From Paroedura picta (taxonomy: Eukaryota; Chordata; Lepidosauria; Squamata; Gekkonidae), in the NCBI RefSeq assembly GCF_049243985.1, contig NC_135375.1, positions 26,598,490-26,662,489 of the forward strand: DNA of 64,000 nucleotides, written 5' to 3'. This document shows positions 54,001-63,690 of this stretch, one piece after another; the first letter of the stretch is position 1, and the number at the start of each line of letters is the position of its first letter. The notes under the pieces are model-generated. The model was given only the letters and a program-made list of their open reading frames with translations. It did no database searches and was not told where the DNA came from. Both the position numbers and the translations under genes were made by a program.

Positions 54001-57000
54001 AGAAGGATTGCCAGATGAAAGCTAGGGAAATTTGAGGATGGTACTTGGGGAGGACGGGATCTCAGTGGAGTACATTGCAATAAAGTTCACCAGAGCATCC
54101 ATTTCTCCAGAGGAACTGATCTCTGTAGGCTGGAGATATGCTGTAATTCGGGGAGATCCCCAGGTTCTACTTGTAGGGTGGCATACCTATGTTGTAGTAA
54201 GAATATTCTTTATTTCCAGATTTGATAACTTGGTTTCATTATTAGATTGCTAGCTGCAAAGCTCTTGAAAGGGTTCCCTCCCCTGGCCCCTGGCCAGGCA
54301 GCTTAAGGTGGTTTTGGGCCACAGCTCGCAGCCAGATCAAGTGGGGCGGGCGGGGGCTGGGCAGCTTGTTAGCAAGGCCAGGATAGAGCTCCTTAGCAGG
54401 CTGGGAGGCCCTCATCAGCAGACCCAACCTAGCAGGCTGGGAGGCCCTCATTAGCAAGCCCTCCACCATGAATCATAGAATCATAGAGTTGGAAGGGGCC
54501 ATACAGGCCATCTAGTCCAACCCCCTGCTCAACTCAGGATCAGCTCTAAGCATCCTAAAGCATCCAAGAAAAGTGTGTATCCAACCTTTGCTTGAAGACT
54601 GCCAGTGACCCTTTGCCCAGGGCCTCTCCCCTTACCTGCTGCTGGCTCCAGGCACTGAGGGATCTGAGAGCAAAGAGGCTAGAGTCCAGGGACGGAGGGC
54701 GGGAGCTGCAGGAGGAGGGCCACTCATGGCAAAGCTGGCTGCACCCTGATTGGCCCTATCCCAACTTGGACAGCCAGACACGTCCCACCCCCCTAGGCTG
54801 TTTCATAAATATATAGAGGAACAACAATGGATAAGGATTAGATGATAAATTTCTTTATTTATATTGTTAAATGAATAAAATTGAGAAAACATAGAATTCT
54901 AAAAAGATGTAAAGACAGATTTCTGTTTGGAACCATTACAGTGCTGTGTTCTGCAAGAGCCATTGTGAAGAAATTTTGAAAAACCTTATATAAGAAGAGG
55001 GTATGAGGTGATATGTAAAGTGCAGTACAATTTTACGGCTATTGACCTCTATGATGACCTCACCCACTTTCCTCCCTCTGAGGCAGAATTTTCCCTCCAT
55101 TTTTCTCTCCCTTTCTAACTGAGCAGCCCTTTTTATCTAGTTTCTTCTTCTCTGAAGAACTGTAGTTGTTCCACTCTGTCTGGGCATGACATTTTGCTGC
55201 TGGCTCAGCCTGGAAACCTGAGGGAAGAATGGACAAGATCATCTCTTTAACTTAAACTACTGAAATGGCAGATGAGGGGCTTTTTAAAGTTCAAAAATAA
55301 CAGAACATTTAATTAAATGTAGAGAGGAAAAAGTCAGGTGAAATCAGGGGTAAAATGCCTGAGTTAAATCCATAATGAGCTCTGTATTGGCATAGTTCAT
55401 AAGTTCTAGAAGAAGAAGAGTTGGTTCTTATATGCCGCTTTTCCCTACCCGAAGGAGGCTCAAAGCGGCTTATAGTCATCTTCCCATTCCTCTCCCCACA
55501 ACAGACACCCTGTGGGGTGGGTGAGGCTGAGAGAGCCCTGATATCACTGCTCGGTCAGAACAGTTTTATCAGTGCTGTGGCGAGCCCAAGGTCACCCAGC
55601 TTGTTGCATGTGGGGGAGCGCAGAATCGAACCTGGCATGCCAGATTAGAAGTCCGCAGTCCTAACCACTACACCAAACTGGCTCTCAACTGGGAGTTTCT
55701 TTTCACGCAGGCTTTAGAATCTTTAAGAGGAGAGGCCTTTGTTTCAGTATTTCCTGAACACTCCAATATACTTTCTTGACCTTTTTTCAACATCTTTACC
55801 ATTGAGGACTGAAACATTCTTTGGGCTTCAAGAAACCCCCGAAGTGGCACAATTGTACAGAATATGGTTGGGAAGCATAGCTGTGTACATGCTCACCAGG
55901 GACCCCTTCCCTTCCCACCCCCTCCAGGCCCATCACCGGCCATTTTGAGGAGTGAGTGTAGGTTATTTATCACCCAATAAATGTTTAACATACTTTAAAA
56001 ATATATTTAAAATTATCTCCCACCCATTTGGGATTGTCAAGAAACCCCAGGATTTCAGGAAACCCTGGTTGAGAAAGCCTGCCTTAACTGTTTCATCATT
56101 TTGTGAAGACTCACATGGGTACTGTGCATTTGTAGAGCTGCCCTCAGATAAGTATTTACAGTTAACGGCCTCCTGGTAGCGCTGGGTGCCAGAGCCAGAA
56201 ACTCCTGCCCAGGGACCACATGCTTCCATGCAGCAGGCCTCCTATCCTCAGTCTTTTGCTGCAGAAGGAGAAGGTTGTCTTTTGGAGTCTCCAGTCTTTC
56301 GTGTTTGTGAAGAATTTCTTACCTGGTTTGCTGGGATTGAGTTGTAATGACTCAGAATGACTTTTTCAAATTGTCTGTGTTTTTTGAATGAAGGGTACAA
56401 TGGCTCCACATGTAAGGCCTGCCAGCACATCACCCTGAAAACTTGGGGGGGGTGGATAGAGCATCAAAACTTAAAAGCAGCCTAGTGGAAGAAAACCCTC
56501 AAGGCATTGGAGCCATCATCCAATAAGGCCCTGGAAAAGTTATCCTAGGAATTGATAGCATCAGCTCCACCTCTGATGTTTTTACTTTTTCAGATTTTTC
56601 TGCAGAACTCGGGCTTTTCTTGGGTTTCTATTAAGATCTGTCTTGTCTATTCATTACTCTGGTATCTGAATTTAACCATCCACAGAGGGGTCCATGCTGA
56701 AAATTATCTATATTGATATTCATCCTGCATTGTTCTTTTCTGTTGAATCTAGAAGAAGCTTTACAGAACAACATTTTAAATTTCTTGAGCATTTTTATCC
56801 CATAGATGATGTTTATTAATGTACTCTTTTTCAACAGAGACCCAAAATTAAACAGTTTTTTATTTAATCACACCTGGAGAAGCAAGAATGGTTCAAGATC
56901 TCCTTATTTCCAAACTGGCGCATTCCATCCTGAATTTTGTATCCAGTTGAAGTTAGAAAATCCCTTGGGGAAAGCAGAGTCACAGTGTGTTCTCCAAAAA

Positions 57001-60000
57001 CCACAGGACATACGTGAGTTATGAAATAAGTTACTTCAAATAGTGACATAAGAAACAGACAGAATTTGTACACTTCAACAGATAAACTCTATGTAGACCT
57101 TTTGTAACAGAAGAACTTCAGCAAGATTTCTGGTCGTAGTAAAAGGCCAAAATCATAAGTGCACAGTTATCAGCTGACTTTCTCCTCTTCCTCAATCAGT
57201 GTGCATTTGCTTTACTTATGATAAATTAAAAAAATATATACAAAATTAATTAAATCCCACCCATTCAAGAAACCCTTACAAGGGCCTTCAGGTAACCCTA
57301 GGGTTCCAAAAAACCCTGGTTGAGAAAGCCAGTGTTAGAGTTACATTTAGGAAAGGACATGAAATGAATAAATATTATTTTGCATTATTTTTCAAGAAAA
57401 ATGCATAAAAATATAGATTCATATTAGGATAAATTTGGGGGTTAGGGTAAATTAAGGTATGGTTCGGATTGGGGAGGTGTTAAGGCTAGGGAAGAGTTAG
57501 AGTCCTGGTTATGGAAGGCCATGAAATTAATAAGTATAAATATTTCTTTACATTATTTTATGTGTATAAAATATGGATTTATATTAGCATACATTTTGAG
57601 GTTAGAGTTAGCTTACTCATGGTTCAGGTTGGGGAGTGGTTATGTTTAGAGGGAGTGTTAGGGCCAGGGAAGAGTTAGTCTTGTTTACAAAAGGCCATGA
57701 AATGAATAAATAGTTCTTTAGATTATTATCCATGTAAAGATATGTAAAAAAAATTATGGCTTCACATTGGGATTAATTTTAGGGTTTACATGCAACAAAT
57801 TATGGATTTAAGGCGAAGGTTCAGGTTGGGGAGTGGTTAGGTTTAGGGCTACATTTATTTTACATTTTAAAATTATGGGTACATATTGGGGTTAATTTTA
57901 GGGTTAGGGTTACAGTTAGCTTACTCATGGTTGGGGAGTGGTTAGGTTTAGAGGGAACGTTAGGACCAGGGAAGAGTTTGAGACATAGACCGTTTATGCC
58001 CTAGAGGTTTCATGCTGGGCTCCAGGCTGGAGTTTTAGTCGTGGCAGGTTGCTCCACCTCTTCCTGCACCCACATGAGGGAGCATTTGACCTGGTGCACC
58101 TCATCCACTCCCTATCTGTGCTCCTGATAAGGGGGTGGGGCAGTGAAGTTCCCAGTGCATAAACGGTCATAGTGAGGAAAAGCCATAGGATAGATAAACA
58201 TTTCTTTACAATATTTTTCTTGTAAAATATGTAAAAACTATGGGTTCATATTAGGGTATATTTGGGGGCTAGGGTTAGCTTATGAAACCCTGGTTGAGAA
58301 AGCCTGCATTAATTGCTACTAGCCATGATGACTAAAAAGAACCTTTGTGTCCACTAAACCTCTGAACACTAGTGCTAGTAAGCAACGTTAGGGGAAGCCC
58401 TGGGCTCTGTTGTATTCCTGGTACTTCCTGCTGTTATAGAATCATAGAGTTGGAAGGGGCCATACAGGCCATCTAGTCCAGCCCCCTGCTCAACGCAGGA
58501 TCAGTCCAAAGCATCCTGTTCTTTGGCTGGCTAATGGTACCCGGAATATCTGCTTCTCTGATTTCCAGGACGGTAGGGAAACTGTATCACATACAGCAGG
58601 ATAGCTGGGACTTTTCCCCCATCCTCCCCAAACTAGACTGGTGGAGGCATCTCAAGGAAGAAGAGACAAACACGCCACTCCACACCAAAAGGAGGAGGGA
58701 AGGAAATTAGATGGCATGGTTTGCAAAAATCTGTAACTCTGTAGCCATGTCCTTTCATCATGGCCTTAATGACCTGCTACCAGTTCTTCTTATAACAAAA
58801 AGTCACTTATGCTCAACCACCTCTCAGAAAAGATAAACAGATGGTCACTGCTTTTAAAAGCTGAGACACTTCATCTCTCCGAGCAATACATTCTGAGCAT
58901 GTTGGGGTATGTAGCTCTAAGACTATGGCCAATGCAACTGTTTTCCAGCATCATGCATGACTCATGATCCATATCTTCTAGAGGTACTGGTTAGGATAGA
59001 AGACTTACCTTTGACTCATGCAGAGCCACTAACTGGATCTGCCCTTCCACCTTTATGAAGCATGATTCCCCTGCTGTCAGAGCCAGAACATATGCATCCT
59101 TTGACAGTGCAGGGCTCAAGGTTGTCTTCTCCTAAATGTACTCTCTCCCGGATAAGTCAGTCCAACTTTGTTTCAATAAAATCGGGGTCCAGTAGCACCT
59201 TTAAGACAAACAAAAGATTTATTCAAGGCGTGAGCTGTCGAGTGCAAGCACTCTTCATCAGCACTCGAAAGCTCACGCCTTGAATAAATCTTTGTTGGTC
59301 TTAAAGGTGCTACTGGATTCTGATTTTATTGTGCTACTTCAGACCAACACGGCTACTTATTTGAATCCAACTTTGTTACAGTTGTTCAGACCAAGTTATA
59401 GATAAGCAGAATCGTAAGAGACCAAAAGAGTATTGCTTTGGAGCATCCCAAAACTTTCTAGTTCGTATGTATCAGTGTGATGAAGAAGTAAAGCAGGTTG
59501 AGCAATTGGAGCAGCATCTTGGAGGGAACAGCTCTAGGAGTTTCCAAGTTGATGTAAGAATGCACTGATGACCTTTAAAAAACAAACAAAAACAACAGCA
59601 AAAAACAAGAAAGGGTAAGCAATTTGGTTTTGATCAGTTTCAAAATCTGAGGGTTTAACCACAGACTCACTGTGGTATTTTCTCCTGTATGCTTTGATGA
59701 AGAAATTGCTCAACTCTAGCCTGACTTGGAGTCTACAGGAAAGACAGGGACAGTAACAGTTGAAGTTATCTGCTTGCTGCATTCACTTGGTTTGGCATTA
59801 GTCAGTGGAGAGCCAGTGTTTTGCAATATTTATTTATTTGGTGTGTGGCATGTGTAGTATAGCCTGGAGATCCAGGGACTGTCTGGCAGCCAGTCAGGGG
59901 ACATTTGGAGGTGGCTTGCCTTTGCCTGTCTCTGCGACATCTCTCTTCCTTGGAGGAGCTCCTACCCAAATCCTTGTAGATCTCCCTGCCAAATACTAGC

Positions 60001-61852
60001 CAGGGTCATCCCTGTTTAGCTTCCAGGAAGTGACAGGATTGGGTTTCCTGTGCTATCCAGGTCAGGACTAGTTCTTGCAGTGTGAACAAGGGAATTTGTG
60101 TGTGACAAAACTGGCCCAAACCATTTCCTGACCACATAGTTCACCCTTTTTGTTGGTGTAAGGTTACTTTTGTGCTAGGTGGATGAGACATCTTCCACTG
60201 GATTCTCCAGTGGTTCTTGAGATTTCACACTAAGGATCCTAGGCCTTCCTCCTCTACCTGCTCCCTACCTAAACAGCATTTCCTGTTGCACCTATGATTA
60301 GTGCAGGGATTCCCAACCAGGGGTCCAGGAACCCCTGGGAGTCTGTGGAAGCTCTGGAGAAGGACCACAGCCAATCTCCTCCTGCCTTAATGGACTCTGC
60401 TACAAGCTAGGCAGCTGGCCACTTCCATTACTCCTCCTCCTCCCTTCCAAGAGTGAGTGAGTTCTCTCGTGGGTCTGTGCCTGGTGGGAGGGGTTGGAAC
60501 TGGCATTGGAACTCCCATCTTAAACAGCCTCCTGTCTCCCTCCTTCAGTCCTCCTTGAATGCGGGAGGTGATATCACTTTCAGTGACATGTCACTTTTGG
60601 GGGAGGGGCATGGTGGGGAGGCGTGGCCTGCTGACATAACTTCCTGGGCTCCTCAAAGCCTGAAAAATTATTTCAGGAGCTCCTCCATGGTCAAAAGGTT
60701 GGAAAAGGCTGGATTAGCAGACCCAGCATGTTGCTTATTATTAGAAGGCGTGAGAGCTTTGTTTTTCTGTTCCAGTGATGCTTCAACCAACTCCTGTTAA
60801 AGTAGAAACAATTCCAGGGAGGAAGAAAATGCTAAGAGTTTCCTGGAAAAGAAATATGAAAGAAAATACGTGTCGGATTCGATACAGAAACATGAAGCAA
60901 AACGATTCTGTGAGTCTTAATTACGTGGCATTTTTCTAGACTTTGTAATCTAGTTTCTGTAGGTCAATTCTGTGTTAAAGTATAATGCAAAATGCTGATT
61001 TTTCTGCCTGGGAAATGTCAAATAATCTTGTTTACCCCCTGCTTGCTGCCTTAGTACTTTAGCTAGGTAAGCTAGCAACGGAGGGAAGAAACCACAAGCA
61101 AAGTTTAATGCCTGCCTTGCCCAGAGAGTAGCTTTGCTGAGCATTGCCTTGACATGTGCAGAGTGCAATAAAAAACCTATAGCAGTTAATTGGGGTTTTT
61201 TTTTGGGGGGGTGCTTATTCAGTGTGGAGAAGGGAATAGGGCAGATGGGAATTCAGGCCATCCACAAGCATTAGTATCCGTTTGGACACTGTTCTTCAGC
61301 ACATTTGTTCTTCCGTGCACTTTATGAAATCCCCAGATAATTATGAGCATTTTGCCAATGTGATACTACAACAACTTCTATGACAATATATTGGAAGAGC
61401 AACCACTGATGAAGATAAAACAGAAAGCAGGTCACTTAATGTAGGATCCCGTTTTGGTTGACTCTTTATGTTTGACCATTTAGACTTTATGTTATAACCT
61501 TTTCACTTATAAGCATAGAGAAGACTACTGTATCATTGTGCCTCGTGATTTCCTTCTTTCTTCTGAGTCCACATTGAGGAATCCACGGTTCTAAACTACC
61601 AATTGGAGACTGGCATCCCTACTCATTCACATAAGTAACATTTTTGTTGTTTATTAAAGCAGAAATAATGTTCTTTTCTCCACTTTTAGAAAGAAGCCTA
61701 CAAGTTCAAAGAAGTTTCTAAGCAAAATAGTTCAGATCTTGTCAATCTACGGAGTTCTACGGAATACGCAGTCGCCATTCAATGCATTCCTAATGGATCA
61801 AGATTCTGGAGTGAGTGGAGCAGTGAGGAGATTGGAGCAACAGAGGAAGAAG
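51027..61852 (+). CDS. IL31RA: gp130-family class I cytokine receptor with Ig-like D1, probably IL31RA, 3' end outside window
   Basis: Cell-surface receptor chain for an IL-6-family cytokine; human IL31RA pairs with OSMR to bind IL-31 and signals through JAK/STAT. Six exons join in frame to 313 residues: signal peptide 1-18 (MLNILVWTLAVLCSFCLA), Ig-like D1 about 19-115 with Cys43, Trp60 and Cys96, fibronectin-type D2 about 116-214 with RPENISC and Cys126-Cys136-x-Trp, and D3 about 215-313 ending WSEWS at 299-303 and ATEEE (human ends MTEEE). N-glycosylation sequons are frequent. The domains D4-D6, membrane segment and tail lie to the right. Position and strand next to DDX4 match IL31RA; IL6ST is the other gp130-type gene nearby but faces the other way in human. 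The D1 resembles that of gp130, which human IL31RA lacks. The name is inferred; family membership is clear. Confidence 0.75.
51225..51423 (+). mobile_element. L2-type LINE 3' UTR and tail
   Basis: GTTTTAATGTAAACCGCCCTGAGCCTTCGGGGAGGGCGGTATATAAATC followed by (TAAA)n, the clearest forward copy of the tail that appears reversed elsewhere. Confidence 0.8.
51533..51912. repeat. 'AGGGTTGCCAG' repeat split by a hAT MITE
   Basis: Starts TAGGGTTGCCAGATCTAGG and ends CATCTGGAGGTTGGCTACCC. The MITE at 51715-51850 sits in its second half. Confidence 0.65.
51715..51850. mobile_element. Palindromic hAT MITE (family D)
   Basis: Perfect 8-bp duplication TTCTACAA (51707-51714 and 51851-51858). Arms of about 65 bp, almost identical, starting CAGGGGTAGTCAACCTATGG. 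Confidence 0.92.
52314..52604 (+). CDS. IL31RA: IL31RA-like exon 2, Ig-like D1 (residues 19-115)
   Basis: Acceptor TTTTCTTTTCATAG, donor GTAAGT, phase 1-1, 291 nt. Encodes FPPSPIIERGSTLQLFCSLG, IIWTLNGDSIAKENYIIIN and AHVKCYVDF. The pattern C-x16-W-x35-C and the order resemble gp130 D1 (SPVVQLHSNFTAVC, IVWKTN, YTIIN, LTC). A single exon codes the whole domain, as is usual for V/C2-type Ig domains. Confidence 0.88.
52798..52914 (-). mobile_element. tRNA-derived SINE with internal deletion
   Basis: GAAGAAGAGTTGGTTCTTAT ... CTCAAAGCGGCTTTGAG joins straight to GTGCAGAATTGAACG...AGAAGTCCGCACTGGCTCTC; the central part is missing. Confidence 0.75.
52977..53097 (+). CDS. IL31RA: IL31RA-like exon 3, first half of D2 (residues 116-155)
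   Basis: Acceptor TTTTCATTATAG, donor GTAAGT, phase 1-2. Encodes PPQRPENISCIIYKGKGITC, SW and ERDTYIETDYTI; Cys126, Cys136 and Trp138 are the class I receptor signature C-x9-C-x-W. Confidence 0.9.
53200..53860 (-). mobile_element. L2-type LINE 3' part with CR1 insert at 53430-53640
   Basis: Left: ATTTATATACCACTC tail. Middle: AATTATAGAGTTGGAAGG and CATCCAACCCCCTGC of a CR1 3' end. Right: minus-strand HLTTVIHATVTSRLDYCNS and LRKLQLVQN of L2 reverse transcriptase. Confidence 0.75.
53998..54185. repeat. 'AGGGTTGCCAG' family copy
   Basis: AAGGATTGCCAGATGAAAG, CATTTCTCCAGAGGAACTGATC and GGGGAGATCCCCAGG; the end is degraded. Confidence 0.5.
54260..54830. repeat. GC-rich unclassified element with CR1 insertion
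   Basis: GC-rich halves (54260-54473 and 54599-54830) flank a reversed CR1 3' end at 54474-54598. The left half has a tandem repeat of GCAGGCTGGGAGGCCCTCAT about 50 bp apart. Confidence 0.4.
54474..54598 (-). mobile_element. CR1 LINE 3' end
   Basis: GAATCATAGAATCATAGAGTTGG, CCATCTAGTCCAACCCCCTGC and ATCCAACCTTTGCTTGAAGA; very similar to 39585-39700. Confidence 0.85.
55408..55690 (-). mobile_element. tRNA-derived SINE, best full-length copy
   Basis: Read on the minus strand: GAGAGCCAGTTTGGTGTAGTGG (A-box region), GGTTCGATTCTGCGC (B box), GGTGACCTTGGGCTCGCC, CTCTCAGCCTCACC, then an L2-like end AAGCCGCTTTGAGCC and GCGGCATATAAGAACC. L2-type LINEs probably mobilise it. Confidence 0.88.
55780..56081. 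mobile_element. Non-autonomous hAT-like element (family B)
   Basis: GAAACATTCTTTGGGCTTC, GGTTGGGAAGCATAGCTGTG and the end GAAACCCTGGTTGAGAAAGCCTG match 9905 and 19273. Confidence 0.65.
56838..57013 (+). CDS. IL31RA: IL31RA-like exon 4, second half of D2 (residues 156-214)
   Basis: Acceptor CTTTTTCAACAG, donor GTGAGT, phase 2-1. Encodes DPKLNSFLFNHTW, PEFCIQLKLENPLGKAESQC. It aligns to YTIEVEAENGDG of human IL31RA and VEAENALGK of gp130. The usual second cysteine pair before this block is absent; cysteines appear at 190 and 206 instead. Confidence 0.85.
57225..58310. repeat. Degenerate minisatellite of about 180-bp units between two hAT ends
   Basis: Units start near GGCCATGAAATGAATAAATA and contain ATGGATTTATATTAG, GGGGTTAGGGTTA and GGTTGGGGAGTGGTTAGG. 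About five partial copies. Both flanks carry AACCCTGGTTGAGAAAGCC, the terminus of hAT family B, so the array lies within or between copies of that element. Confidence 0.65.
57988..58168. mobile_element. Harbinger-like MITE nested in the minisatellite
   Basis: Perfect 12-bp inverted ends GACCGTTTATGC and GCATAAACGGTC, flanked by ATA on both sides as a possible 3-bp duplication. The 181-bp interior is unrelated to the array. Confidence 0.65.
58436..58520 (-). mobile_element. CR1 LINE 3' end
   Basis: AGAATCATAGAGTTGGAAGGGGCC and CATCTAGTCCAGCCCCCTGC. Confidence 0.85.
59173..59365. mobile_element. Hairpin retroposon, 12-bp target duplication
   Basis: Perfect duplication TCCAACTTTGTT (59161-59172 and 59366-59377). 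Arms GTCCAGTAGCACCTTTAAG.. and ..CTTAAAGGTGCTACTGGA pair through about 70 bp. The right end is GTGCTACTTCAGACCAACAC. Confidence 0.85.
60304..60711. mobile_element. Non-autonomous hAT-like element (family E)
   Basis: Ends CAGGGATTCCCAACCAGGGG and AAAAGGTTGGAAAAGGCTG. Flanks GATTAGTG and GATTAGCA (6 of 8). It lies 64 bases before the acceptor of the next receptor exon. Confidence 0.7.
60776..60909 (+). CDS. IL31RA: IL31RA-like exon 5, first half of D3 (residues 215-259)
   Basis: Acceptor TTTTTCTGTTCCAG, donor GTGAGT, phase 1-0. Encodes PTPVKVETIPGRKKMLRVSW and CRIRYRNM; compare human KRMIQIEWIKP and LRFRTV. Short compared with human, where the loop before the F strand is longer. Confidence 0.85.
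61690..61852 (+). CDS. IL31RA: IL31RA-like exon 6, second half of D3 with WSEWS (residues 260-313)
   Basis: Acceptor CTCCACTTTTAG, phase 0 in. Encodes LVNLRSSTEYAVAIQC and RFWSEWSSEEIGATEEE. The frame then meets AAG|GCAAGA: a GC donor after 61852, phase 1, which is exactly the phase and place of the human junction (TEEE then A). No GT donor fits nearby without cutting WSEWS. Confidence 0.9.
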
Positions 61853-61954
61853 GCAAGAGAGACACAACTGTTAGGATTTAAAATTAGCAGATGGGTTTTT
61901 TTTTCTCAGTTGAATTTAATCCAGGCTAACACTGGGTTTTATCATGTACATCCC

Positions 61955-62392
61955 CAACCTTTTTATCACAGGGGACCAGTCAAATCAAATCCAATGTATT
62001 TTAATACAACACTGCGGCCAGATAAAACAGATACAGGGGACCAGTCAACGCTTGACAATTTTACTGAGGCCCGGGTGGTGGTGGTGGTCTTTTGCCGAGG
62101 GATGTTGCTGCCGCCGCCTGAGCCCCTGTTCCACTTGCTTTTCCGCCGGCGCCCCTGACTTCCCGCCGCCCACTGGGGGCGCTGCCAGCAGCAGCTGCAC
62201 AGTGCCATGCCGAGGGGGAGCCCCAGCCATGGCAGCCACTGGAGAGCACCAAAGGTGAGCCAGCGGCAGAGTGGCAGGGCAGCCTCCGAGGCAGCAGCCG
62301 GTGAGGAGGACGAGGAGGAGCCATGCCCCAGTACCGACTGATCCATGGACCAGTACCGGTCTCTGGACTGGGGGTTGGGGACCGCTGTACAT
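61955..62392. mobile_element. Non-autonomous hAT element (family A) carrying a short insert
   Basis: Left ATCCCCAACCTTTTTATCAC, right GGTTGGGGACCGCTG; GC-rich core inverse to 20728. A 49-bp insert near 61984-62032 is flanked by a 16-bp direct repeat ACAGGGGACCAGTCAA. Confidence 0.7.
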
Positions 62393-62559
62393 GAAAAAGT
62401 TTGTAAAAACAATAGCTTTCATAGCATTCCTGTATACCACATTATAATTAACTGAATTAGCTGTCGGGAAAGAGCATTGAATAGGATATTTTGTTTGTAT
62501 GGTAAAAATAGGGGGAAATGGACAGGCTGCAGCAGTGGGGGAGACCCAATAAACCCAAA

Positions 62560-63178
62560 GGGTTTTAGAACAGAACAAACCTATTACAAGAAGGTATATA
62601 ATCATATTGACAGAGTTATGTGTTGATACATGAAATGAAAATATAAAATATGAACTCCAAACGCAAGCTTAAGGTCTTGGTAAGTACTTTTAAGGCCATA
62701 TGAGGTTTGGGTCCAGCGTACCTGAGAGATGGTCTCTCTGCCTATAGCCCCCAAAGAGTGCTACACTCAGCCAATACCAACTGGCCCCCTGGCCCCAAGG
62801 AAGCACATCTGGCCTTGACCAGGGACAGGCCGTTCTCTATCCTGGCCCCAACTCAGTGGAACGAGCTCCCAGAGGAGATCTGGGCCCTGACCAAGCTATC
62901 ACAGTTCTGCAGGGCCTGCAAAATAGAGCTCTTCCGCCAGGCATTTGGTCGAGGCCAGTGACAACATCTACTGGGCCCTCACTCCTTCCTAACTAGACAA
63001 GCACACTCTATGAGATTGCGGATGGAATGTCAACTAAACATGTTACATCATGTTACGATTGTTGATGTTAAGATTACCGATACGGTAACCAAACCTATCT
63101 GTACAGTTAGTCATCTAACGTTTTCTGTAAAGCGCCCTGAGCCACAAGGGAGGGCATAATATAAATAGAAATAAATAA
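62560..63178 (+). mobile_element. L2-type LINE, ORF2 C-terminus and 3' UTR
   Basis: The frame at 62707-62961 reads GPAYLRDGLSAYSPQ, TRDRPFSILAPTQWNELPEE and FCRACKIELFRQAFG, open to its natural stop. The tail AAAGCGCCCTGAGCC...AATATAAATAGAAATAAATAAA ends at 63178. Confidence 0.85.
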
Positions 63179-63389
63179 AGGGAAAAGTTACAGTATGTAC
63201 AAAACATAAAAACATGGGATAGGAAAGGGGAATCACTGAGGAAATGCCAAATGAAACAAACAAAGGGAGAATTTGGCAGTTGAGTTCTTAAGCAGGTTTC
63301 CAGAATTCTCCAGGTGCCTAAAAAGAGATATGTTGGGAATTTGCTGTGGCTTTAATATTTTTAGCGTAAGAGTACCCAGCTTGCTGGGG

Positions 63390-63532
63390 GGTAAACGGTA
63401 ATGACTGGGGAAGGCAATGGCAAGGCTACCCTGTATTGAGTCTGCCATGAAAACGCTGGAGGGCGTCACCCCAAGGGTCAGACATGACTCGGTGCTTGCA
63501 CAGGGGATACCTTTACCTTTACCTTTGACTTG
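63390..63532 (+). mobile_element. Sauria-type SINE, 3' part
   Basis: GTACCCAGCTTGCTGGGGGG, TGAGTCTGCCATGAAAACGC, CCAAGGGTCAGACATGACTC and a (CTTTAC)n tail; the tRNA head is absent. Confidence 0.8.
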
Positions 63533-63611
63533 GGTCATAAGTACTTCATGCTTTTAGAAGCAGCAGTGGCATAGTTGCAGCCGGGGTTGCCAGGTCCCCG
63601 GGGGAGGGGGG

Positions 63612-63690
63612 TAGAGTTGCCAGATCCAGGTTGGGAAACTCCTGGAGATTTGGGAATGGAATCTGTGCAGGGAAGGCAGTTGAGTTTCCA
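63612..63690. repeat. 'AGGGTTGCCAG' family fragment
   Basis: AGAGTTGCCAGATCCAGGTTGGGAAACTCCTGGAGATTTGG, the start of the family only. Confidence 0.5.

Noticed and set aside
55408-55690. A tRNA gene (A and B boxes present)
   Set aside because: The tRNA-like head belongs to a SINE present in at least seven copies here; no cloverleaf with acceptor stem is formed.
57225-58310. Interstitial telomere sequence
   Set aside because: GGGTTAGGG occurs only as one or two units inside a longer 180-bp period.
51027-61852. Naming the receptor IL6ST (gp130) itself
   Set aside because: D1 looks gp130-like, but the strand and place next to DDX4, RPENISC and the TEEE ending fit IL31RA better; IL6ST is expected further right on the opposite strand. 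Kept as the main alternative.
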